From assembly GCA_021927905.1 (NCBI GenBank), contig BLLK01000029.1:1054001-1118000 (forward strand): a stretch of DNA of 64,000 nt. The letters are read 5' to 3'. Position 1 is the first letter of the stretch, and each line of letters opens with the position of its first letter. This stretch comes from Chaetoceros tenuissimus (Eukaryota; Bacillariophyta; Thalassiosirophyceae; Chaetocerotales; Chaetocerotaceae). Shown piece by piece: positions 12,631-23,800 of this stretch. A program made the position numbers and the translations under genes. The notes below the pieces were generated by a model. The model was not told the origin of the DNA. It saw nothing but the letters and a program-made list of their open reading frames with translations, and made no database searches.

Positions 12631-13019
12631 TGCAAGTCTTTTTCTAACACTTTCCTCGTTCTTGCTGTATAGCTCTCACCATGGCAATTCCAGCGAACCA
12701 AGCACTGCTCAACATGGATGCAGATCTCCTTGACTTTCTCACTCAGTCTCTCAACTTCACTCCTGCTCTTTGTAACTGTCTTTCTTTTGATGGATACAAC
12801 AACAGCATTGACTTTGTTGACTGGACTTATGCCAAGGTCAGCAAGTACTGTGAAGTCAAGAGCACCAAACTACCAACTAGAGGTGGTTGTAATTGGCCTG
12901 AGAGAAAGAAGAAGGACATTCAGGGTTTTGCCTTTTATATCACTCAGCCTTCCTTGGAAGGAGTTCAAGTGGATGTTGCTGAGCTTGATGCAAACGGAGA
13001 CCATGTATTGACGCTGGCT
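12068..13019 (+). mobile_element. Truncated second unit of copia-1 in tandem (LTR plus start of gag)
   Basis: After the middle LTR, the leader and the first ~113 gag codons of copia-1 repeat with few changes (12681 corresponds to 5969). The match stops sharply at about 13019, where unrelated sequence of the split unknown gene begins. The LTR-internal-LTR-internal order is what unequal recombination between LTRs of two copies produces. It is a fossil, truncated on its right side. Confidence 0.75.
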
Positions 13020-13332
13020 AAGAAAACTTTGTAGATTGCATGTTACCATTAAAATGGAGATTTTGGTGGATAAATACAGCTCATGAATGCATCACATATA
13101 GAAGGAGGCGCAGGGTCATCGCACCATATGAACAGATGCACTTGAACTCACCTACGCCATATTTCGTAGATGTAACAATGGAGTTTACAAAGGCTCGTGA
13201 TGTTGAAAAGTCATTGAAGATTGCAGAGTTGCTTGAATATTTTAAGGATTACAGTTTTGCAAAGCTTAAATGCCCATGGGGTTGTCATGAATTCATTGGT
13301 GATTGTGGCATGGTTTCGTATGAACATATTTT
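13020..13332 (+). pseudogene. Left part of an unknown gene split by LINE-1
   Basis: The plus-strand frame at 13040-13332 carries a cysteine-containing segment KLKCPWGCHEFIGDC followed by MVSYEHI. It runs straight into the 16-bp target duplication at 13317-13332. Beyond LINE-1 the same frame resumes at 27754 when one copy of the duplication is discounted, so both sides were once one gene. The left end abuts the truncated copia unit at 13019, so the true start is missing or displaced. The CPWGC pair suggests metal binding, but I do not recognise the family. It could be a host gene or the gene of an unfamiliar mobile element. Confidence 0.55.
13317..13332. repeat. LINE-1 target-site duplication, left copy
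   Basis: CGTATGAACATATTTT here is repeated exactly at 27738-27753, on the far side of LINE-1. A 16-bp duplication is normal for target-primed reverse transcription. Confidence 0.85.
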
Positions 13333-13504
13333 TATAATTTTTCTGAGGAAGAATTCGCACGCCGTAGCGCACTTGGTAGAAAACACCACACCTACTCTCC
13401 AACGTCAATTTCGCCTAGTAAATTACTAGCACACGACCAACGGAAACTAGGTTTTGTGTATTCATTAATTAAAAGAAAACACTACATAAACAAAGTCAAA
13501 AACA

Positions 13505-15517
13505 ATGGTTATTAAAACTAGCACTCCAGCAAAGCCTGTAGAAAAGGCGGTCGAATTGGTAGAGGCCAATGCGGACTACGAGATCAGATTTCCAGTTTCC
13601 AAGTATATGACCCACTCCGAAGGGGTTAGAGATGCACTTGAGATGCTCATGTACGCTAATGCAGAGATCCAGGTGCACCCAATTAGCGACGAGGACAGCA
13701 AGATTGATGAAGTTAGCAATCTACCTAAGTGGGAAAAGGTGGAGGAATGGGACAAGTATATCTTTAACTACAAAAGGGAGAAGCAGCACGGAAAAAACGG
13801 CAAAGAAGATTTTCATGTTTGTCATGTGGCTCTAACAGCATACACCCAGCTGAGAGACTTAAAAGAAATCCCAGAAGTAAAGAATGCATTAGCGCAGTCT
13901 CGTATTTATCTGAGAGCTAGAAATTTCACATCTAGTTCAGATAAAGTTCCTGTAGCGTGGTTGAAAGGAGCAGATTACCAAATGTCGGATAGGATGAATA
14001 TAGAGGAGCAGATAACTAAATATCTAGAGGAAAGTACATACCCAATCAGCGACACCAAAGTTCAAGTCAATAGTGATAGAATCTACTGTTATGATAAGGA
14101 AACGAAAACCACGTTCAGAACAAAGGCATATGTGGTATACTGTAACAAAGCTGACCAGCAAGTAATTGACTCGGCACTTGCAAACCTTAACAAATGTGAA
14201 AGCAAAGCACTTGGAATTAGACATCTTCGGTCTATCTCTTACAACGGATTGGCATCAATTGTAAAGAAAAAGTGGATCGAAGGACAGAATCAAGTAATGT
14301 TCAACACTGCAGCAGTAGTTATTGACAACATCTATCCAGGGGCAAATCGGGCACCTGAGAATTTTAAGGATTGGTGGGAACATTTCCCAGAGATGGAACA
14401 AGATACAGCAGAACAGGACTGGAAGGATATCATTGATCAAAATTTGGCGGCATACGTGGTAGAAAACAAGAAGAAGGAAGAGCTAGTAAAAGACATTTAC
14501 TTTAGAAATGGTAAAATGCACCTTGTGTGCAATATTCTTGAAGCAGGAGTTGTGGTCGACGCAATGAAGAGCATGCTAGATCATATGACAGCAGCATTAA
14601 AGGAAGACGAGATTGCAGAGTTGTGTAACATTTACTACTATACACCAAAGAGAATTCCAAAGGTATCAGCAGTTCTAAAACACGAAGAACAAGGAATCAC
14701 TCAAATTCCTATTGATGTATTTGTACCTGACGAATTAGTAGAAGAGCTTAAGAATGAAACAATTGTAGTAGATCTCACACCATACAAACCAGAGTCGTAT
14801 GAAAATATGCCAGCAGCAACGTACTACAAGCGGAACAGAGCTCCAGTACGAGTACAATCACATGATGATTCTATCAAGTTTTGGAAACATAAGCAAGCAG
14901 CAAGAAAGAAGGAAAGTAAACAAAAGAGCAATAGAGACAATAAGAACAAGCAACGACCAGCATCTCCAGTAACAGTAGTAGATCATGGAGAGGTAGCAAT
15001 CAATGCAACAAATGAACCAAGAAAAAAAGAGATCCAAACAATCAAGACTCAATTTCAGAAGAAACTAGAAGAGCGTGAGAAACAATGGGAAGCGAAATTC
15101 AAAGCGATTGAAAAGCAACTAGCTGAGACAAAAGTAACAACCGAGAAAGCACTCACGAATTTAGAATCAAACATGGCATTAATGGAGCAGAATAATGAAA
15201 CATTTCAAAAGCAAATGGAATCAACTACTGAAAAATTGTTGAAGCAAATCGAAGCACAGGGATCAACACTGGAAACAAGTACCAGATCCATTACAAATCT
15301 TGAGACAAATATCAATAATCGCTTTGAGCAATTATTCCAGAGACTAGATGTACTCAACTCAAAACACCCATCACCAGCACGAAAGAAACAAGGCGTAGAA
15401 TCCCTACAGCAAAACAATGTTATGGCTAACTCCCTTAGCAATGTAAACTTCATTCAAGGATCAGCACCAGAAACCCAAGAACAACAGCAAGGGTACGGTG
15501 GTGGTCAATCATGTTAG
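13505..15517 (+). CDS. LINE-1 ORF1 protein (nucleic-acid-binding/coiled-coil type)
   Basis: This is a 670-residue ORF starting at the first ATG after the ~170 bp leader (MVIKTSTPAKPVEKAVEL). The first ~450 residues have no motif I recognise. A basic stretch near residues 455-480 (KHKQAARKKESKQKSNRD) could bind RNA. Residues about 505-620 form a long heptad-rich coiled coil (KKLEEREKQWEAKFKAI and on), as in ORF1 proteins that trimerise around LINE RNA. The C terminus is Gln/Gly-rich. No CCHC knuckles are visible. Its stop codon overlaps the ORF2 start (ATGTTAG at 15511-15517), which suggests ORF2 is made by termination-reinitiation. The role is inferred from position and architecture. Confidence 0.8.
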   Translation: MVIKTSTPAKPVEKAVELVEANADYEIRFPVSKYMTHSEGVRDALEMLMYANAEIQVHPISDEDSKIDEVSNLPKWEKVEEWDKYIFNYKREKQHGKNGKEDFHVCHVALTAYTQLRDLKEIPEVKNALAQSRIYLRARNFTSSSDKVPVAWLKGADYQMSDRMNIEEQITKYLEESTYPISDTKVQVNSDRIYCYDKETKTTFRTKAYVVYCNKADQQVIDSALANLNKCESKALGIRHLRSISYNGLASIVKKKWIEGQNQVMFNTAAVVIDNIYPGANRAPENFKDWWEHFPEMEQDTAEQDWKDIIDQNLAAYVVENKKKEELVKDIYFRNGKMHLVCNILEAGVVVDAMKSMLDHMTAALKEDEIAELCNIYYYTPKRIPKVSAVLKHEEQGITQIPIDVFVPDELVEELKNETIVVDLTPYKPESYENMPAATYYKRNRAPVRVQSHDDSIKFWKHKQAARKKESKQKSNRDNKNKQRPASPVTVVDHGEVAINATNEPRKKEIQTIKTQFQKKLEEREKQWEAKFKAIEKQLAETKVTTEKALTNLESNMALMEQNNETFQKQMESTTEKLLKQIEAQGSTLETSTRSITNLETNINNRFEQLFQRLDVLNSKHPSPARKKQGVESLQQNNVMANSLSNVNFIQGSAPETQEQQQGYGGGQSC

Positions 15518-18500
15518 GTCCCTCAAGGAGCACGGTGGGAGGTGGGAGAAATTCCCAACTCAGCACCACCTTGAGTAGGAACGGATATGTGAAACGTACA
15601 CAGGATGAATGGAACAAATTATTTGACCGTAGGTTTCGCATTGAGGATAGAAAGAAAGGAAAGGAGGAACTGGACAAATACTGGGAAAATAACATCAGGA
15701 AGAAGATGGAAGGTACTGAGAAGATAAGATTAGAATCATTTGGCTCCTTTATAGAGGCAAAGGATCAGGATTGGAGGAAGGACAATTTCATAAGGATACG
15801 ATTCTGCAACAAAATGGGATTCCCAGTTCACCACAGATATAATGACATTGAGAAGTTCATTGTAGAGGCGGAAGCAGATAGTATAGCAATCAGCGGATGT
15901 GTTGAAGTCAATTTGACAGCAAAAGGTGCAGCTGGACTAAGTGATGTAGCGAAAAACATACAGAGAAGGAGCAAGGCTACAATAATACCAGCACTTGACC
16001 CTCTGCGATTGCATCAGAAAAAGGATTTCCTTAAAGGGGGTATCGCAACATGGATGCCATCTCATATGGCTGGGAGGCATACAAGTCAAGACGTCGACCC
16101 GAGCAGGAGATGGATAACACACAGGTTTGCAACAGACAGTGATGAACTGGCAATAATATTTGCGTATAGAGTGTGCAGCAACACAATTGATGCAACCACA
16201 TCGACAATCGCCAAAAGAGAGCAACAATCCCTGCTAATGCTTAAAAACCCATCAGCGCTGAACGTAAGGAAAGCCTTCCTGCATGATCTGAGCAATCAAA
16301 TTCGCAAAGAAAGGAAAGAACATAGAGAAGTCTTAGTGATGGGTGACTTTAATACTCCACATGATCATAAGGAGATAGTAGACATGTTTGCAAAACATGA
16401 CATGAATGACCTTGTACCTAGCGGAGCACCTCCAACATGTACTCGTTCATCATTAACATCTAGACCAACAGAGGTGGTATTCGGAACAAAGAGATTTGTG
16501 AATAGCATGGAAGCATTTGGTATACACCCACAGTTTGTTTTTGATGGCTCCGATCATAGGTCCCTTGAAATAGCATTCTCTAAAGAGCGATTAATGGGCG
16601 ATCCAATCCCTCTGACATGGACGCAACCATCAATAAATGCAAACCATCCAAAACAAGTAGAGTCATTTGTAGAAGAGCTACTGGTGCTTCACAAGAAAGG
16701 GAGAACAATGGAGGCACTGGAAGCTGCGGAGGAGAAGCTTCAAAGCAATGATCCATCAGTACGACTAGAAGGATTGAAGAAGGTACTGAGCATTGAAAAA
16801 CGAGCAATGACGGAGTATATAACTAGAGCAACACGTAAAGTCCTCAAACCAAGGAGCAACATTGATGTGCCATGGTCGGTGGAACTAGCTATTAGTAAGA
16901 AAGCAAGAATAGCAGCAAGGAAAGAATGGGAAAAGGATAAGGAGAATGACGAAGCATACAACAAGTGGAAAGAATCGCGTATCAAATATGGAAAAGCATT
17001 AGTCAAAGCTCCTGAGTTGAGAAAAAAAATGTATGGTTCAATGGTAGAAGAAATGTCTTACAGAATGCATTGTTCTGAAGATTCAGCAATACGTGCAATT
17101 TACAACTGTGAAGTCTTGAGGGATCTTTGTGCAAAGAACAGGACAGTCTTAAAAGGTGCAAGAGGAAAGACAATGACGCATATCCTCGTCGGTGAACCTG
17201 TTGAATCAGCAAAAACACAGTGGATGAAAATCACTGACAGTGAACTCATTGAAGACATACTGCTACGTTTTAATGAAAAGCACCTGCAACAGTCAACAAT
17301 CTCTCCCTTCGCACATGGTCCACTACGGCAAATATTGGGAGAAGATGGCAAAGGTAGCCAAGCATTTTTGGACGGACTAATTGATTCGGAGGTAGCTGAA
17401 GAGTATGGTCACTTAGCAACAGCCACGAAATTAATCATTGAGGAATTGAAAATGAAAGAGATAGGAGGAGAACCAGCCAAGTTTGAATGGACCTTCGAAG
17501 AGGCAGACTACAAAGAAGCATTTGGCAAAGCACGTCTCAACACAGCACCAGGATTTTCGGGATTGAACATGCATACATTAAGAGCGATATCAACAAATAA
17601 AGAGCTGCGTAAAATCTACGCCAAGGTGCTAGAGCTACCTTTCCGATACGGTTTCACTTATCCTCGATGGGAAAAGACAGTCCAATCCTTACTGATGAAA
17701 GAACTACTGCCATATGTACATAGGTGGAGAATTCTGGAACTCATGGAGCAAGATTACAACGGGGTGCTTAAGTTAGTGGCAGGACGCAAATTCGCAGCAC
17801 ACGACCAAGAATTCTTTCAAAACAAAGAGTCATATGGAGCAGTAAAGAAGAAGAGTGCACATGACGCACTCAACTCGGTGCAAAATGTTCTGGAATATAG
17901 TAGGATAATGAATAGCCCAATCGCAATAGCTCCCAAAGATGCTACAGGTTGCTTCGATCTACTGCGGAGGGAAATCATCAAAGTAATTCAAGAATCAAAA
18001 GGAATGCCAAAGGAGTTTGGGGAATGTGTAGTGCAAACACTTCATGGCATGGAGAGGCATATTCGCTTAGCAGGAAAGTTATCAAAGAAGAGCTTCAAAT
18101 ATAATAGCAGCAACAACATTGGTGGCATAGGGCAAGGAAGTGGAGAAGGTCCACAGGACGGAAATGACATGATTGGATTGCTCAAAGACGTCCACACCAA
18201 GACAACTCGAGGATGCACATTACTTCATCCGGATGGAGTACAGTCACTAACCAGACATGGAGGCGGCTTCATCGACGACCAAATCGACGTGATATCATTG
18301 CATACACAGTCTGCAGCACAGGAGAAAGAATCAGTTGAGGATATTCTACTGAAGTGGCAAAATCTGCTAAATGTATCCGGAGGTGATCTTAGTATTAACA
18401 AATGCGCAGTAGGATTCGCCCAGTACGAATTTGTCAAATCCATAAAGAGAGACTACGTAAAGATGAAGAGCATCAATGAGAATGAGACACAAATAGAGCT

Positions 18501-20880
18501 CCAACCCAATAACCAGCTCTTGCAAAAGGAAGTATTGAAACGTCTGGAACCAAATGACGGAGAGAAGTACCTAGGAGTAAGGAATGCCCTTAGCGGTTCT
18601 AATAACGATGAATTCAAGGCACGAAAGTCACAAGTCGAGGAAATGGCAGGAAGAGTATCTATGTCACATATCTCTCGACAACAAGCATACATGATACACT
18701 CTATCCAATACAAACCAGCGATCACATACCCCTTACAGCACACAACGTTCACGACAAAGCAGTGCAAAGCAATACAAGTTCCGATGACAAATGCACTATT
18801 GCCTAAAATGGGATTCAATAGACACATGCCGCGTGCAGTAGTCTTCGGTCCAATGCAATATGGAGGCATAGCAATGATAGATATTGAAACAGAGCAGATA
18901 GCAAGTCACCTGGAGTCACTAGTGAAGGATCTCCGGACAGATACACTACAATCAGAGGAACGAATCATAGTGTTAGCTGCGTATCAGAGATACATGGGAT
19001 GTGGAAATCACTTCCTGGAAAATGACCCTAAACACTGGCCATATAAACCAAAGCAATGTAAAACTACATACATCTGGAATATGATTTGGAAGCATGGAAT
19101 TAGTATTCGATCCACTCAGCTTTGGAGACCAGTATCCAAGTATTCAAATGATGAAGCTATTATGGATGGAATAGTGAGAACAGCATTGGATCGACGCGGA
19201 ACTCCCCAACATCTGACAGACGATTGTATTGCAAACGCAAATACAGTCCGTATTTACCTTCAAGTTCACTTCTTAAGCGACATGGTAACAGATGGGAAGA
19301 TAGATATTGAACTATTTAATGTTGAAAGGCAAGCAATTACTAGCGAAGTTTACCCTCACCAGGACAAGCCAAGCATAAAAGCCATCAACGACTGGAAGAA
19401 AGCAGTGAGAGGAGCATTTATACATGGAGATATGGGTATTGGAAGGATCTTAGAAGATCAAGTCATTGGAGACGAAAGTGAACCACTAAACCTACAGCAG
19501 TACATTGCGACTCAACCAAGTCACGTCAAGCAAATCATGGGAATACAGAGTGAGGAATGGACCGACGACAGTACTTTGGCAGTAGTAGCAGCATTAAGAG
19601 AGGGAAGGACAATCACAATCTTTGGTGACGGTTCTGTGAAGGACGGCAGAGGAAGCCACGCCTATAGAATAATACCACATGACAATTTGGATGATGATAA
19701 GGGAACATTGACAGCTGGAGCAGTAACTAATGGGGACCGGAGGTGTATCACCTCCCTCAGAACAGAGCAGATGTCACAACTAGGAGCTCTATATACAATC
19801 CTTGCTATAGCAGTCACAAATGATGTAACAGACTCAAAGTCAACATTCTTTTTTCGCTATGACAATCAAGAGAGCCTCCGACGGGTGAAATTAGTCCATT
19901 CCTTTTACACAGATGCATCACCCTTCGCAACTGATTACGACGTATGGGCAGAGATAACGAGAGTGTGTGAGAGATTCCCACATATCACCATAGAAGAGTC
20001 TTGGGTAAAAGGGCATCAGGATGACGACACAGAAGAAGTTTCCATCGAAGCACAGCATAATATAGACATGGATGCACTGGCAGAAACGCATCGTGAATCA
20101 GATGAAATAATGCCAAAAGCACCATTGTTCTGTAGTGAACGAGCGCAGATTTTAATGGACGGGAATGCGGTTACTCAGGGATTCCACCACCAATTACGGG
20201 TGCATTTATTAGGAGCCAACCTGAGGCAGTATATCAAAAGTAAGACCGGCTGGTCCGATAACGTATTCAACACAGTCAACTGGCAAGCGCTCGAGCGGTA
20301 CCTCAAGGCAGTATCTTCAGGAAAGCGAACCAACATTATCAAAGTGCAGCACGGATGGCACCACACCTGTGAAAGAGATGCCATGTTCAAGGAGTCCAGC
20401 AATTTCCAATCGGGTCACACAAGCACATTCTGTCCATTTGGGTGTGGTGAGAGCGACTACCGCTGGCATTTCTTGCGATGCACAAAGTCACCAATATCCA
20501 AAGAAGCAACAAGTGAGACAAGGAAACTTCGTAATGTATTCAAACGATACAAAGTATACCGTGAGATGCAAAGTGTAATACTACAACGAGTGAAGGCCAC
20601 GTTACAAAGCCAACGAATTGTACCTATGCAACTAGATGACCATACAGATCCTTTGCTCCAAGAAGCACTGGATGAGCAAGACACATTAGGGTGGGATCAA
20701 TTCCTGCTCGGGAGACAGTCCAAGCGCTGGGAGGAATTACAGCACAAGGAATACTCAAGACTGGCTGCGCAGTTACCAGCAAACTCATCACTCCCTGCAC
20801 ATTTTAAATCTACAGTACTATCCAAAATGATGATCCAAGAGGCAACTTACATCGCGCTGAACCGATGGCAGGTGCAATGA
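15511..20880 (+). CDS. LINE-1 ORF2: endonuclease - reverse transcriptase - RNase H (cut short by LINE-2)
   Basis: This ORF has 1,789 residues. The endonuclease shows GDFN at 278-281 and SDH at 347-349. RT shows APGFSGL (679-685), motif A DATGCFD (810-816), motif B GIGQGSG (872-878), motif C FIDD (920-923) and motif D GGDLSINKC. RNase H shows acid residues D1373, E1419 and D1451 and a KGHQDD histidine at 1502. A C-x3-C-x7-H-x3-C knuckle lies at 1641-1657. The native sequence ends at codon 1788 (about 20876). The last codons and stop come from the inserted LINE-2, and the original ~84-residue tail survives at 27388-27640. The start ATG overlaps the ORF1 stop by seven bases. It nicks target DNA and reverse-transcribes its own RNA. 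Confidence 0.92.
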   Translation: MLGPSRSTVGGGRNSQLSTTLSRNGYVKRTQDEWNKLFDRRFRIEDRKKGKEELDKYWENNIRKKMEGTEKIRLESFGSFIEAKDQDWRKDNFIRIRFCNKMGFPVHHRYNDIEKFIVEAEADSIAISGCVEVNLTAKGAAGLSDVAKNIQRRSKATIIPALDPLRLHQKKDFLKGGIATWMPSHMAGRHTSQDVDPSRRWITHRFATDSDELAIIFAYRVCSNTIDATTSTIAKREQQSLLMLKNPSALNVRKAFLHDLSNQIRKERKEHREVLVMGDFNTPHDHKEIVDMFAKHDMNDLVPSGAPPTCTRSSLTSRPTEVVFGTKRFVNSMEAFGIHPQFVFDGSDHRSLEIAFSKERLMGDPIPLTWTQPSINANHPKQVESFVEELLVLHKKGRTMEALEAAEEKLQSNDPSVRLEGLKKVLSIEKRAMTEYITRATRKVLKPRSNIDVPWSVELAISKKARIAARKEWEKDKENDEAYNKWKESRIKYGKALVKAPELRKKMYGSMVEEMSYRMHCSEDSAIRAIYNCEVLRDLCAKNRTVLKGARGKTMTHILVGEPVESAKTQWMKITDSELIEDILLRFNEKHLQQSTISPFAHGPLRQILGEDGKGSQAFLDGLIDSEVAEEYGHLATATKLIIEELKMKEIGGEPAKFEWTFEEADYKEAFGKARLNTAPGFSGLNMHTLRAISTNKELRKIYAKVLELPFRYGFTYPRWEKTVQSLLMKELLPYVHRWRILELMEQDYNGVLKLVAGRKFAAHDQEFFQNKESYGAVKKKSAHDALNSVQNVLEYSRIMNSPIAIAPKDATGCFDLLRREIIKVIQESKGMPKEFGECVVQTLHGMERHIRLAGKLSKKSFKYNSSNNIGGIGQGSGEGPQDGNDMIGLLKDVHTKTTRGCTLLHPDGVQSLTRHGGGFIDDQIDVISLHTQSAAQEKESVEDILLKWQNLLNVSGGDLSINKCAVGFAQYEFVKSIKRDYVKMKSINENETQIELQPNNQLLQKEVLKRLEPNDGEKYLGVRNALSGSNNDEFKARKSQVEEMAGRVSMSHISRQQAYMIHSIQYKPAITYPLQHTTFTTKQCKAIQVPMTNALLPKMGFNRHMPRAVVFGPMQYGGIAMIDIETEQIASHLESLVKDLRTDTLQSEERIIVLAAYQRYMGCGNHFLENDPKHWPYKPKQCKTTYIWNMIWKHGISIRSTQLWRPVSKYSNDEAIMDGIVRTALDRRGTPQHLTDDCIANANTVRIYLQVHFLSDMVTDGKIDIELFNVERQAITSEVYPHQDKPSIKAINDWKKAVRGAFIHGDMGIGRILEDQVIGDESEPLNLQQYIATQPSHVKQIMGIQSEEWTDDSTLAVVAALREGRTITIFGDGSVKDGRGSHAYRIIPHDNLDDDKGTLTAGAVTNGDRRCITSLRTEQMSQLGALYTILAIAVTNDVTDSKSTFFFRYDNQESLRRVKLVHSFYTDASPFATDYDVWAEITRVCERFPHITIEESWVKGHQDDDTEEVSIEAQHNIDMDALAETHRESDEIMPKAPLFCSERAQILMDGNAVTQGFHHQLRVHLLGANLRQYIKSKTGWSDNVFNTVNWQALERYLKAVSSGKRTNIIKVQHGWHHTCERDAMFKESSNFQSGHTSTFCPFGCGESDYRWHFLRCTKSPISKEATSETRKLRNVFKRYKVYREMQSVILQRVKATLQSQRIVPMQLDDHTDPLLQEALDEQDTLGWDQFLLGRQSKRWEELQHKEYSRLAAQLPANSSLPAHFKSTVLSKMMIQEATYIALNRWQVQ
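20295..20876 (+). repeat. 582-bp duplication flanking LINE-2, left copy
   Basis: This stretch of LINE-1 ORF2 (codons ~1596-1788, including the zinc knuckle) recurs at 26806-27387 with the same length. The translated products agree and I saw no base difference. It begins at GCGGTACC and ends GGTGCA. It behaves as the target-site duplication of LINE-2, but is far longer than the usual 5-20 bp. Confidence 0.88.
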
Positions 20881-23800
20881 CACCATCGCAGCATACAGAC
20901 CAGGACACTCCTGTGCTGACTGCACCCTTAACCACTTACTTGCTGTACAAGATGTCCGAGACAGAACAGACATTTTCCTGTGCCAACTAGATGAAGACAA
21001 AGAAAAATACTTTGACCGTATCACTACAGAAATGCAACTGCTCCCGTTTCACCTCATGGGCTTTCCAAACAAGGGCTACCAGGAATGGATAGCGGAATCT
21101 CTACACAATGTTACAGTAATCACCACAACTCCGTATGGGCCGGTCACCACATCATTCCTCTGTGGAGTCCGACAAGGATCTGCCCTCTCCTGTCCAATTG
21201 CAAATGCTGATGCCTGGCTATGTGCTGCACCATGGGTAATACCATTAGAAGGATTTCCCACACCAGCAGGACATACCCCTATAGAACTCCATCCATACGA
21301 TCGTAAACATGAAAACCCAGCGACACTGACCAAGCACTCATACTGTGACGATTCCTCAGCTTATATCACGGCTCCTACTCTAGAAGAACTATATGAACAC
21401 ATCGAACATGACGTCCATATGTCCAATGTCATGTCAATAGTCACCAAGCTAAGTATAAACGCCAAGAAGAGTCGCATCCGCATTTACAATATGCCCAAGG
21501 AAACGCCGGTTCGCCAGTTCTCGTACATATCATGGCATCACCTCACCAAAACGGTCCGCATGGAGAGAATACCTACTGACAATATGGCAGCTCTCTCGGA
21601 AACATCACTCATCCGCCAATTTGGTACATACAGCAATCCAGAAGCCCATACCAACTTTAATCACCCTAAACACTTTGCAAAAATGCATGCAGCACGCAAA
21701 TCGTTTCAGAACAGACACCTTACTTCAACCACTTTCTCGTCACAGTTCACAGCACTAGTAACATCCACTCTTGGCTTCAACACTCTTGCCATGTCATACA
21801 GCCTAGAAGATGCTATCAAGGACGATCATATCACACTCTACAAATTTGCCACCAAGGCATACAATATACGGATTCCAGCAGACACATTTCACAATGTCTT
21901 CCTACCACAAACAACCCTGGGCCATGGCTTCCGAGGGTGCCTTACAATTCACCTAGCAATAGCAATGGCAAGAGAACTCTTCGTTACTCTTAATGCCCCA
22001 AATCCAGCTTCCTGCAGTCTCCTGCAAACAAGAACGCGAGCAATGCTCCATCGTATTACTACATCGTCTAAGAAGAGTAACACACAAAACTTTCTCCCTC
22101 ATGCCATTCAACAACTAGCACTACTGGGCATCTTCCTCCATTCAACAGATTATCCAGTAATTAATAAAGCTCTCTCTATGTTACATATGGATGATGTTTC
22201 AACCAACGAAATTGGATATCCGGCTCCAGAACTCAAGAAACTACCGTCACCACTCACTCATATCCTGAATCGAAACAACACCAAATACTCCATGGTTGCC
22301 GAGAACTACAGAGGTCTTCTTCTCGAAGAATCTACCCTCTATCAAGAAAAAGAGACTCCATTCCATAGCCCAATGGCATATTCTGAATGTCAAGACATAT
22401 TTTCCACAGTTCAGCTCCGATCAGTTCCAGAAGTACCACCATTCCAGCGAAGACTTGCTATCCAAGCAGCAGCAAGAGAACTTATTCCACAATACAACCA
22501 CCTTTCGCATTTCCTTGAAATGCGCTTCAGATCCCAAGTATCCACACACCAGACAGCTTTCCTAAATGAAAGTCCCTTATCCATACAGAAATTCAGGTCA
22601 TACTCCCTATTTGACAATCAACCATTTCCCACGTGGGATGCATCTCCAAATGACTCCCTTCGCCACTTCCAGTCATCCCATCGCCTTTCAATCGGCAGCG
22701 TTAACTCCAACACATGCCCTATACAAAGAATCTTTCGCAGATACTCATCACCTCTCCTATTCTCTTCTGATTCCGCTTATAACCACCAGCACCATCATAC
22801 CGTTGCTGCAAGCATCCTCATGCACCTTGATACAAGTCTCACGGAGCATCCTCTAAGCATTCCACCCAAGCCTGTCCTCCTTCGAAATCATATCCTTGCC
22901 AAGACGTATGGAACGGCCCATACTGACAACAACATGGGAGAATCCCAAGCGCTTACCATGTCTCTTAATACCAGTCCCCTTCAAACACCAGTTATCTTCC
23001 TACTAGACTCAAGAGTCGTTCTGCTACAGGTATTCCTGTACTTTCACCCACAGTCACAGACCATAAGACATCACCTCCGTAAGCATATACACACTACATC
23101 CATACATCACTACTCGGAACTTAGCCAAGCCCTGCAGCAGCACTGGCCCGATCCTACTAGTCGACCAGCACAAGCAACGTATTCCGATCAAATTCCTATC
23201 CCAGTCCAGACTCATTTCGAGGACCTCCTCACAACGCTTGCTCAGCAACTGGGAGATACCACCATAGCAACCCTCAATCAAGACTCAGCAATGAACCCTG
23301 AGGAGACACAAGAATCGACTTACACTAACTCTACAGTAGGCCTCCGCATAGGACATCATCTTTTCCTTCACATACATTCGCACCAGCTCACCAACTATGG
23401 CAGGATCCGCACCAAAACTATCGACGGTGTTCAAGTTAAAATTTCACCACACCCCAATCTTGCCCTAGCATTGGCTAACACATGGGCAGATAGAGCAGCA
23501 TCTAGGATGGCCCTGGCGCTACTTCCAGCACTTCCACACTTCCTTCTATTAGACATATCACATCCGCCGATGCAAACTCTACAATACATATTTCAGCACA
23601 GAGCGCGACTGGTCAACACAGACATCACACAATATATACTAAATCAATTTACGAGTCACAACTACAAGCTTGCAATCGAGAATCCGGCACAGTGGTTCCT
23701 TCGATTCTGCCCATACTTCTCTGATCCCCTCAATACATTTCAAACCTCAAAAACTCTCCGAAATATAGCTCAGGAGAAGGCACATTCCCATCAGCGAATG

